Assembly (NCBI GenBank): GCA_003153655.1
Contig: PMAK01000128.1
Location: 5,938-11,884, forward strand
Reading direction: 5' to 3'
Source of the DNA: Phycisphaerales bacterium
GTDB taxonomy: Bacteria > Planctomycetota > Phycisphaerae > Tepidisphaerales > Tepidisphaeraceae
Length of the DNA: 5,947 bases
In this document: positions 1-5,417 of the stretch, piece after piece
How the letters are laid out: each line of letters begins with the position of its first letter
Position numbering within the stretch: the stretch's first letter is position 1
Notes under the pieces: model-generated
What the model was told of the DNA's origin: nothing
Seen by the model: the letters and a program-made list of their open reading frames with translations, nothing else
The model's database searches: none
Made by a program: the position numbers and the translations under genes

Positions 1-1
1 G

Positions 2-664
2 GTGCCAACCTATGGCCATACGGGTCTCGGTTACATCCATCGCGGCGATTCCCTGGGCGTGCCGGGCGCTTACCACGTCCTTGGATTCCACGAAAAGCCG
101 GACAAGGCCCTTGCCGATCGATTCGTGGAATCAGGCCGATACTATTGGAACAGCGGCATGTTCGTCTGGCGATGCGATACGGTCCTGAACGAGTTGGCGA
201 TTCATCTCCCCGGCTCGCACAAGGGATTAACGCAGATTGCCGAGGCGTGGGGAACGCCACAGCAGGAGACGGTTCTTCGCGATGTCTATCCGCGGCTTCC
301 GCGCATCAGCGTCGACTATGCGATCATGGAACCCGTCAGCAGGCAAAAGGGTCACGCGTCGGTTGTCGTCGTCGAAATGCCGGTGGATTGGACCGATGTC
401 GGCTCCTGGCCCGCGCTGGCGGAAATCCTTCCTGTGGATGAGCACAACAATTCGTTGAGTTGTAAAACGGGAATATTTTTGGACTCCGACGACAACGTGA
501 TTTTCAGCCAGGACCCGGATCATCTGATTTCCACCATCGGCGTGAGCGACATGATCGTCGTCCACGCCAAGGACGCAACGCTGATCTGCCCGAAAGACCA
601 GGCCCAGCGCGTCAAAGAACTCGTCGGGAAAGTCAAAGAAAAATTCGGCGACAAGTTCCAATAA
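2..664 (+). CDS. manC: Mannose-1-phosphate guanylyltransferase, C-terminal part (5' end outside window)
   Basis: Transfers GMP from GTP to mannose 1-phosphate, giving GDP-mannose for cell-surface glycans. The reading frame is open from the window edge. The first codon (GTG) lies inside the family's conserved P-T-x-x-x-T-G-x-G-Y-I segment, so it is not a start, and roughly the first 130-150 residues, including the GGxGTR nucleotide-binding loop, are missing. Visible family marks, numbered from the window edge, are FHEKPD (29-34), YYWNSGMFVW (48-57), the S-V-D-Y-A-I-M-E segment (103-110) and DWTDVGSW (129-136). The protein ends about 80 residues after that last motif with a charged KELVGKVKEKFGDKF tail. 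It therefore has no C-terminal cupin isomerase domain and is the monofunctional type, not the bifunctional ManC/AlgA fusion. A related sugar-1-phosphate nucleotidyltransferase is possible, but the motif set favours the mannose enzyme. The next gene starts 87 bases downstream on the same strand; no hairpin terminator is seen between them. Confidence 0.88.
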   Translation: MPTYGHTGLGYIHRGDSLGVPGAYHVLGFHEKPDKALADRFVESGRYYWNSGMFVWRCDTVLNELAIHLPGSHKGLTQIAEAWGTPQQETVLRDVYPRLPRISVDYAIMEPVSRQKGHASVVVVEMPVDWTDVGSWPALAEILPVDEHNNSLSCKTGIFLDSDDNVIFSQDPDHLISTIGVSDMIVVHAKDATLICPKDQAQRVKELVGKVKEKFGDKFQ

Positions 665-751
665 GTAAACCCGACCCACCCGAATGCCGATGGACTAGAC
701 GATTCAAGTCGCCTCTGGACGCCGTCAGCAGTTTCTCAAACGGGTATTCCC

Positions 752-1750
752 ATGACGATCCTTCTCGGCTGCGGTGTCGGCTTCGTTGTCTGGTTCATGG
801 CGCGTTTCCTGGCCGGGGGATTCTACACCGTCGATCAGAACGAACGGGCAGTGAAGACTCGCTTCGGCCGGGCGGAGCGTGTCGGGACCGCTACCACGCT
901 CGATGACCCGATCGCTCAATCTCTCCAGGATGAACAGCGTCAGCGATATTGTTATCCGCAGGTTCGCGTCATCCGTCCCGGCGGGCCGTATTTCAAATGG
1001 CCCTGGGAAACGGTCCACAAGGTCAGCGTCGCCACCGAAGCGATGAACATGGCGACCGATCCCGAATTCCCCTCCGCCAATGCAGAAGGCACCGTTCTGG
1101 AAGCCGTGACCAAGGATCAGCTCAACACGGGCCTTAAAGGCCAGCTCCGTTATCGAATCTCCGAAAAAAATCTCTACGCGTATCTCTTCGGCGTGAAATT
1201 TCCCATCGCGCACGTGATGGGATACTTCGTCTCGGTCCTCCGCGAACGCATCGCCAATTTTGAAGCGCCTGCGCCAAAGCAATTGCCCGGCGACCCGATC
1301 GCGCCGCAGGTCTCACCCGCCGTGATCGGCATCTCCATCAACGATCTCCGCAAAAATCTCAGCGACATCAGCGATCACATGTCGCGAGAATGCGCCTCGT
1401 CCGAAGCCCGCTACGGAATCGCGCTCGATGCCTCTCTGATCACCGGCATCGATCCGCCCCCCGATGTGGAGTCGGCGCTGGCGGCGATCAACACTGCCTA
1501 TAACCAGGTCTCCTCCGACATCAGCCTTGCGCAGGCATCGGCCGATCAGAAAATCGTCCAGTCCAAACGTGCCGTTGAAATCGAAACTCTCAAGGCGCAG
1601 GCCGAAGTCGAGCCGCTCACGGCAATGGCGGCGCAGCTCGCCGAACTGAAGAAAAGCGGCCCCGGGGTTCTAGCGGCCTATCTCCGCAACGTCCGTCTCA
1701 AGCTCTTCACGCAATCCCGCCGCGTCATCCAGGAGGCCAATCATGAATGA
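752..1750 (+). CDS. SPFH/band-7 domain membrane protein, HflK-like, first of a coupled pair
   Basis: A 332-residue membrane-anchored SPFH (stomatin/prohibitin/HflK) protein. Residues about 2-22 form a hydrophobic N-terminal anchor, followed by YTVDQNERAVKTRFGR (25-40), the hallmark entry into a band-7 domain. RPGGPYFKWPWETVHKV (75-91) matches the PGLHFKLPF-type strand. About 35 residues lie between these two blocks (GTATTLDDPIAQ and onward), longer than in typical HflK. The DASLITGIDPPPDVESAL stretch (226-243) is the usual end of the SPFH fold, and 245-300 is Ala/Gln/Glu/Lys-rich and probably helical or coiled-coil. The frame is open back to the previous gene's stop but contains no ATG, GTG or TTG before 752, which fixes the start; its Shine-Dalgarno is poor. 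Family members form large ring assemblies on the inner membrane and often modulate proteases, but no ftsH gene is seen here, so the partner is unknown. The gene overlaps the next SPFH gene by 8 bases. Confidence 0.85.
   Translation: MTILLGCGVGFVVWFMARFLAGGFYTVDQNERAVKTRFGRAERVGTATTLDDPIAQSLQDEQRQRYCYPQVRVIRPGGPYFKWPWETVHKVSVATEAMNMATDPEFPSANAEGTVLEAVTKDQLNTGLKGQLRYRISEKNLYAYLFGVKFPIAHVMGYFVSVLRERIANFEAPAPKQLPGDPIAPQVSPAVIGISINDLRKNLSDISDHMSRECASSEARYGIALDASLITGIDPPPDVESALAAINTAYNQVSSDISLAQASADQKIVQSKRAVEIETLKAQAEVEPLTAMAAQLAELKKSGPGVLAAYLRNVRLKLFTQSRRVIQEANHE
1731..1736 (+). promoter_or_regulatory. Strong ribosome binding site for the second SPFH gene
   Basis: AGGAGG lies inside the 3' end of the first SPFH gene and ends 6 bases before the ATG at 1743. 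It is the clearest Shine-Dalgarno in the window. It supports both the choice of start and translational coupling of the two overlapping genes. Confidence 0.85.
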
Positions 1751-2645
1751 ATTCGCCATCGCGGCCGGCGCAACGTTCTTCGGCTTGTTTATTCTCATCC
1801 CGCTCCTGCTGGGCACCGCCCAGTTGTTCGGGCTCTATACGATCGTCGCGGAGCGCCAGTGCAAAGTTTACGTCCTGTTCGGCAAGGTCATCGGCCAGTT
1901 GGACGAGCCCGGCCTGCACTTCCTTTTTTCCAAGCTCGGTCTCCGCGCGCTTACCGTCTCCTTCTTCGGCGAATGTTACACGCTCGACATGCGCCTCGAT
2001 CAGTCATACCTCCGCAGTCAGGCCGTCAATTCCGAGGAAGGCGCTCCGATGGGCATCGGCGTCTGGTATGAGATGTATGTCAGCAATCCCGTCGACTTTC
2101 TCTTTAAGAACGCCGACCCGCGCGGCTCCCTCGCCGCCAATGTCGGCAACGCCACCGTCCGCTGTCTGAGCAATATGAAGCTTGCCGAGATGCTCGAAAA
2201 CCGCCATGCCATGAGCCTCACCGTGCGTACGCAGGTGTCGCCCCTGTCGGAGGATTGGGGTTACAAGCTCGGCTCCGTTTACATCCGCAAGGTGCATTTC
2301 CGCGATGCCGGCATGATCCACCAGATCGAGGCGAAAGTGGTCAACCGTCTGCGTCAGGTCACAAGTGCCATCAAGCAGGACGGAGCCAATCAGGTCAGCA
2401 TCATCACCAGCACCGCCGAGCGGCAGGCCGCCATCGAATTCGCCAAAGCTGATGCGATGCGCCCGCGAATCGTCGGGATTGCCCTGGAGAAGATCTCTCA
2501 GGACCCCGAAATCTCCAGCATCATGTTCGAGATTCTCGAAACACAGAACATCATTGATGGCAAAGCGGAGATCACCCTGGTTCCCCACAATCAGCAATTG
2601 CTCGCCGGCCTCATGGCCAGCCAGACAAACGCATCCGCCGCATAG
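1743..2645 (+). CDS. SPFH/band-7 domain membrane protein, HflC-like, second of a coupled pair
   Basis: A 300-residue SPFH-type protein. Residues about 6-33 form a long hydrophobic anchor, followed by LYTIVAERQCKVYVLFGKVIG (31-51) and LDEPGLHFL (53-61), the standard band-7 entry (…E..V...FGK… PGLHF). The middle (95-185) holds SEEGAPMGIGVWYEM, where SPFH proteins have a conserved strand specifying the assembly surface, then NPVDFLFKNADPRGSLAANV. Residues about 190-245 are a charged, Ala/Gln/Glu-rich probable helix (IEAKVVNRLRQVTSAIKQ and onward). The last 30 residues are weakly conserved in character. It starts inside the preceding SPFH gene and has its own strong ribosome site. The two proteins differ in sequence, so this is an HflK/HflC-style hetero-pair rather than a recent duplication. 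The likely role is a membrane scaffold complex with the upstream product; substrate and partner cannot be read from sequence. Confidence 0.83.
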   Translation: MNEFAIAAGATFFGLFILIPLLLGTAQLFGLYTIVAERQCKVYVLFGKVIGQLDEPGLHFLFSKLGLRALTVSFFGECYTLDMRLDQSYLRSQAVNSEEGAPMGIGVWYEMYVSNPVDFLFKNADPRGSLAANVGNATVRCLSNMKLAEMLENRHAMSLTVRTQVSPLSEDWGYKLGSVYIRKVHFRDAGMIHQIEAKVVNRLRQVTSAIKQDGANQVSIITSTAERQAAIEFAKADAMRPRIVGIALEKISQDPEISSIMFEILETQNIIDGKAEITLVPHNQQLLAGLMASQTNASAA

Positions 2646-2660
2646 ATGCCCATTCCTAAG

Positions 2661-2688
2661 AATGGCTATTGCCGCCTCAATGGCTATT
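2661..2688 (+). repeat. Short direct repeat in the ruvX leader
   Basis: AATGGCTATT occurs at 2661-2670 and again at 2679-2688, an 18-base period. Both copies contain an ATG in frame with ruvX. It may be chance or a small duplication, but it creates two alternative upstream starts for the gene. Confidence 0.5.
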
Positions 2689-2700
2689 TTTAGATTCTCT

Positions 2701-3138
2701 ATGCGGACGCTGGCGATAGATTTGGGCGCTCGCCGAACTGGCCTGGCCCTCAGCGACGCAGGCGGCAAACTGGCCACACCTTACGATGTGCTGCAAGTTC
2801 CTGCCCCTCAGGCACTGGAACTGATTCTCAAAGTCATCAAAACGGAAGATGTCGAGCGGATCGTCGTAGGATTGCCGCTGAACATGGACGGCACTCGCGG
2901 CCCAGCCGCTGAACAAGCCGTCGAATTTGGGCGCCAACTTGCCGCGAGATCATCACAAAAAGTGATATTTGTCGACGAGCGTCTCTCCAGTTTTCAGGCG
3001 GAGCAGGATGTCAGCGCGCGTCGGCGCGGCGGCGAAAAAATCACGCGAAAAGGAAAGAAGCAGCGACTTGACGCGATCGCCGCCGCTCAGTTCCTGCAGG
3101 AATTTCTGGATGGCAAACTAGCCGCTATCGATGGTTAG
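2701..3138 (+). CDS. ruvX: RuvX/YqgF family: putative Holliday junction resolvase / pre-16S rRNA nuclease
   Basis: A 145-residue RNase H-fold nuclease of the YqgF family, in which members are implicated in 5' maturation of 16S rRNA and proposed as Holliday junction resolvases. It opens with MRTLAIDLGARRTGLALSD, giving Asp7 as the first metal ligand. VVGLPLNMDGT (55-65) is the conserved strand-loop, VDERLSSFQAE (91-101) supplies Glu93, and RLDAIAAAQFLQEFL (122-136) supplies Asp124, so all the acidic active-site positions are present. Length fits the family (about 135-160). In-frame ATGs also lie at 2662 and 2680. The 2701 start is chosen because family members usually begin just 2-6 residues before the first Asp strand. 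None of the three has a good Shine-Dalgarno. The gene starts 55 bases after the SPFH pair, so it may be read from the same transcript, and it ends 9 bases before a strong hairpin. Confidence 0.92.
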   Translation: MRTLAIDLGARRTGLALSDAGGKLATPYDVLQVPAPQALELILKVIKTEDVERIVVGLPLNMDGTRGPAAEQAVEFGRQLAARSSQKVIFVDERLSSFQAEQDVSARRRGGEKITRKGKKQRLDAIAAAQFLQEFLDGKLAAIDG

Positions 3139-3146
3139 CGCAGATT

Positions 3147-3190
3147 ATTTACCGCGGAGACCCCGATGTATCGGGGTCTCCGCGGTAAAT
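3147..3190. terminator. Perfect 20-bp hairpin between convergent ruvX and thiL, probable bidirectional terminator
   Basis: Arms 3147-3166 and 3171-3190 are perfect reverse complements (20 of 20 pairs) around the loop TGTA. The stem core is GC-rich (ACCGCGGAGACCCCGA) with an AT base (ATTT/AAAT). It begins 9 bases after the ruvX stop and 15 bases after the thiL stop on the other strand, exactly where a shared terminator is expected. Neither direction has a run of U after the stem (TAAATCTAAATG on +, AATAATCTG on -), so it is not a textbook intrinsic terminator. It could work as a U-less terminator, as an mRNA 3'-end stabiliser, or be a copy of a dispersed palindromic repeat. Confidence 0.75.
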
Positions 3191-3204
3191 CTAAATGCTC
3201 GATC

Positions 3205-4092
3205 TTAAAGCCCGACCTGATGCTGCCACCCGCGCGCATTAAGCGGCCGAGGCGACCCATTCTCCATCAAAAAAATCCCGGGCTCGCGCGTTACCCGCCC
3301 AATCCGAATCACACCATCAATTCCCGCTGGTCCTGTCAAAAGCAATTCGTAATCCTCTCCGTCATTCAGCGCATGCTCCAGTGCGGAAACACCATCCCGT
3401 TGAGATAGCTCCACGGCATCCGGATGGATCGGCACCAATGACGATTCGATGATCGCCCCAACTCCGCTCGCCCGGCAGATGTGCCCGAGATCGCGTGACA
3501 GCCCGTCGCTGAGATCAATCATCGCCGTCGCGGCACCCGCCAATTTTCGCCCCAGCGTCACGCGCGGATCGAATGTAAGATGCCGCCCGAGAATACTGCC
3601 GCCAAGCGGGCCGGTGACGTAAATCTCATTGCCCGCAACTGCGCCGCCGCGCGTAATTGGCCGAACGCCGTCTGACCGCCCAAGGATCGTCACGCTCATC
3701 ACCAGTTTCCCATCCCACGTCGCGGTGTCGCCGCCGATGATCGGGCAAGCAAACGCATCGCCCGCTTCGCGTAATCCGGCATAGAGTCGCTTCGCATATT
3801 CCATTGGCGCATCTTTCGGCAGCGCCACCGCGACCACCGCCGCTGCCGGCAAACATCCCATCGCCGCGCAATCCGAAAGATTGCGGTTCATCACCTTCCG
3901 CCCGATTTGCTCCGGAGGATGCGCCGAGGAATCAAAATGAACGCCATCAATGACCTGATCAACGCCGACCAGAAGCAAATCATTCGCCGGCCACTTGAGC
4001 ACGGCCAGGTCATGCCCAATGCCGACCGAAACCAGGGGCGATTTCGCCTGATTGCTTCGAATCCAATCGATAAGATCGAATTCACCCGCCAT
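3205..4092 (-). CDS. thiL: Thiamine-monophosphate kinase (variant GHD metal motif)
   Basis: Phosphorylates thiamine monophosphate with ATP to thiamine diphosphate, the last step of cofactor synthesis; cytoplasmic. The 295-residue protein starts MAGEFDLIDWI, like the family's G-E-F-x-L-I opening. It then shows GIGHDLAVL (24-32), NLSDCAAMG (71-79), PIIGGDTATW (117-126), MIDLSDGLSRDLGHI (191-205) and NDGEDYELL (243-251), which is the PurM-like/AIRS kinase set in the correct order. It is somewhat shorter than usual (about 305-330), mainly between IGGDT and the SDG motif. Residue 27 is His where GDD is normal (codon at 4012-4014), removing a usual magnesium ligand; the other acidic motifs are intact. 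The ATG at 4092 is chosen over an upstream in-frame start at 4173 because upstream residues do not resemble the family and would overlap the hydrolase gene. An AGGA (4095-4098) lies only 2 bases away, overlapping the upstream stop, so translation is probably coupled. Confidence 0.93.
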   Translation of the reverse strand: MAGEFDLIDWIRSNQAKSPLVSVGIGHDLAVLKWPANDLLLVGVDQVIDGVHFDSSAHPPEQIGRKVMNRNLSDCAAMGCLPAAAVVAVALPKDAPMEYAKRLYAGLREAGDAFACPIIGGDTATWDGKLVMSVTILGRSDGVRPITRGGAVAGNEIYVTGPLGGSILGRHLTFDPRVTLGRKLAGAATAMIDLSDGLSRDLGHICRASGVGAIIESSLVPIHPDAVELSQRDGVSALEHALNDGEDYELLLTGPAGIDGVIRIGRVTREPGIFLMENGSPRPLNARGWQHQVGL

Positions 4093-4096
4093 GGTC

Positions 4097-5314
4097 CTAC
4101 TTGCTAAGGCGGTCTCGCACGACGGGCCAAGCGGCAGGGGACTCGCCGTCGATCGATTCGTAAAGCGCCACATGATCCGCCGGCAACACCGAGAAATCGC
4201 TCACGCCCGAGAGTCGCGTGCTGGCCAGACTCACCGGCCCATCATCGTCGCCGACCTCGCTCAGCAACTGGCGCGATTCATCGCCGGCAGCAGCTTTGAT
4301 CTGCTGAAATCCCCACCAATTTCCAACCCGGCCGCCGATGATTTCTGCCGACCAATTGAGCATTTCCGCCGCGATCCGGTATTCCACCGGCCGCTCGCCC
4401 GCGACAATTGTATATCGCACGCGGCTGCGTCGAGGCTGAGAATTTAAATCAGTCAAAAATTTCGAATCCGGCCGAAGATCCTCCGCGGATTGGCAAATCC
4501 CCTCCGTGACGATCCAAGCCAGGCTCCAATCCGGATCGTGCTGCCACTTCCAGGTGTTCACGGTCAGCTTGAGCAGAAACGCATACGGCGTCCAGGTCGA
4601 TCCCCCGTTCGGCGGGGCGATCATAATGAAATGATCGACTCCCCCGGCATATTCCGGCCCCTCAACATATTTCCGCGCGACCAAGCCTCCCATGCTCTCG
4701 GTGACAAGATCGATTTGCATGGAAGGATACCGCTCGCCGAGCAATCGCATCTCGCGCGAGAACAACGCCGACGATTCGTCCAGTGGCCGCTCCGCCCGGT
4801 ATGCGAAATAGGCGGTTTGAAAACCCGAGCGGTTCAGCAGATTGGCCAGATCGGCACAGCACCCACGATCGCCATCAAGGCCATGGACGAGTATTACCAG
4901 CGGCCGATGCGGATCGACCACCGGCGGCAAGTGCATGCCCAATCGCAGGTTTTGCCTCGCCACCGCGTCGGGCGCAGCAACGTCCGTGAATCGGCCAAGT
5001 GCATCACACGATTGGTCCCAATCCCCCGGCAACTTATCGGCATCGAATCGGATGACCAGGGCCTGACCAGTCACGATCGCGTTAAACCCATCGCCAAGCG
5101 CGCTGTTCAAGCCGCGCATGAGCGTGGAATCATTGATGCTCCGAAGATCGATGCCGACATCCCAGGTGGGAGCAAGCCCAATCGCTTCCTGAATCTGCGC
5201 AAGCGAAAGGCAACCATCCCGCAGCGGAAGCGAAATCCGGCTCTCCGCCGCGACGCAGGCGCCCGGCAAAAACAAGGCCAACAGAAGGATAAGAACAACT
5301 TGACGCATCCGCAT
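4097..5314 (-). CDS. Secreted alpha/beta-hydrolase (lipase/PGAP1-like), specific substrate unknown
   Basis: A 405-residue exported hydrolase. Residues 1-23 are a Sec signal peptide (basic MRMR, then VVLILLLALFL) with likely signal peptidase I cleavage near CVAA. The catalytic domain starts near 135: LVILVHGLDGDRG (139-151) is the oxyanion-hole strand, LVTESMGGLVAR (203-214) is the nucleophile elbow with Ser207, GDDDGPVSLAS (355-365) should supply the acid, and LPADHVALYES (377-387) the base His381. This spacing and the D-G-x-V-x-x-x-S / H-x-x-L-Y-x-S pattern resemble triacylglycerol lipases and PGAP1-like esterases. The elbow is T-x-S-x-G rather than G-x-S-x-G, a variant known in some lipases. 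Residues about 24-92 form a separate small domain not recognised with certainty. Mature Cys at 35, 103, 152, 153 and 274 could form disulfides. An in-frame ATG also lies at 5306-5308; the first is kept because it adds the basic N-region. The gene is followed after four bases by thiL, with no obvious functional link. Confidence 0.8.
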   Translation of the reverse strand: MRMRQVVLILLLALFLPGACVAAESRISLPLRDGCLSLAQIQEAIGLAPTWDVGIDLRSINDSTLMRGLNSALGDGFNAIVTGQALVIRFDADKLPGDWDQSCDALGRFTDVAAPDAVARQNLRLGMHLPPVVDPHRPLVILVHGLDGDRGCCADLANLLNRSGFQTAYFAYRAERPLDESSALFSREMRLLGERYPSMQIDLVTESMGGLVARKYVEGPEYAGGVDHFIMIAPPNGGSTWTPYAFLLKLTVNTWKWQHDPDWSLAWIVTEGICQSAEDLRPDSKFLTDLNSQPRRSRVRYTIVAGERPVEYRIAAEMLNWSAEIIGGRVGNWWGFQQIKAAAGDESRQLLSEVGDDDGPVSLASTRLSGVSDFSVLPADHVALYESIDGESPAAWPVVRDRLSK

Positions 5315-5324
5315 TCATCTTAAT

Positions 5325-5339
5325 CGGCGGTAGCCGCCG
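5325..5339 (-). other. Small GC hairpin in the leader of the hydrolase gene
   Basis: CGGCGG (5325-5330) and CCGCCG (5334-5339) are perfect inverted repeats around a 3-base loop. It lies 11-25 bases before the hydrolase ATG and would fold in that leader. It could limit ribosome access or be a protein-binding site; its effect cannot be judged from sequence. Confidence 0.4.
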
Positions 5340-5364
5340 CGGCCATTATGGATACCAACTGATA

Positions 5365-5382
5365 TTCATATTCATCTTCATT
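5365..5382 (+). repeat. Three tandem TTCATN hexamers
   Basis: TTCATA, TTCATC and TTCATT follow one another without a gap in the divergent spacer. This could be chance in AT-rich DNA or a small array of binding half-sites upstream of pgl. Confidence 0.4.
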
Positions 5383-5417
5383 ATGTTCCAGCTGAATCAG
5401 GTAATATATTGGGGCTT

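Larger units (their letters stand above)
5315..5417. promoter_or_regulatory. Divergent spacer between the hydrolase-thiL unit and pgl
   Basis: This 103-base spacer must hold promoters for both directions and is visibly more AT-rich than its flanks from 5345 onward. For pgl, TATATT at 5405-5410 matches 5 of 6 bases of a -10 box and lies only 7 bases before the ATG; TTATGT (5381-5386) at 18 bases spacing is a poor -35. For the - strand, CATAAT (complement of 5345-5350) matches 5 of 6 bases of a -10 box, with no good -35. CTGAATCAG (5392-5400) is a small perfect palindrome with a central A and could be an operator. Consensus boxes may not apply to this organism, so these placements are tentative. 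Confidence 0.35.

Noticed and set aside
725..1282. - strand open frame (185 codons) opposite the first SPFH gene
   Set aside because: Antisense shadow; the + strand frame carries the SPFH motifs.
2365..2700. Upstream extension of the ruvX frame into the second SPFH gene
   Set aside because: The extra residues are Ser/Pro/Arg-rich out-of-frame translation of the SPFH gene and do not resemble RuvX.
2004..2777. - strand open frame (257 codons) opposite the second SPFH gene and the start of ruvX
   Set aside because: Antisense shadow of two well-supported genes; Asp/Gly/His-rich composition and no domain.
3166..3408. Small + strand open frame beginning inside the hairpin and running over the 3' end of thiL
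   Set aside because: No ribosome site, starts in the palindrome loop region, and overlaps conserved thiL coding sequence on the other strand.
4093..4173. Upstream start for thiL at 4173
   Set aside because: It would overlap the end of the hydrolase gene, and the 27 extra residues do not resemble ThiL, which normally opens with the GEF motif.
5246..5314. Possible lipoprotein signal at Cys20 of the hydrolase
   Set aside because: The residues before the Cys are L-P-G-A; Pro at -3 does not fit a lipobox, so ordinary signal peptidase I cleavage is more likely.
4490..5323. Long + strand open frame (277 codons) opposite the secreted hydrolase
   Set aside because: It mirrors the hydrolase gene, is rich in Arg/Pro/His as antisense frames of GC-rich genes are, and has no recognisable domain, whereas the - strand frame has signal peptide and catalytic motifs.
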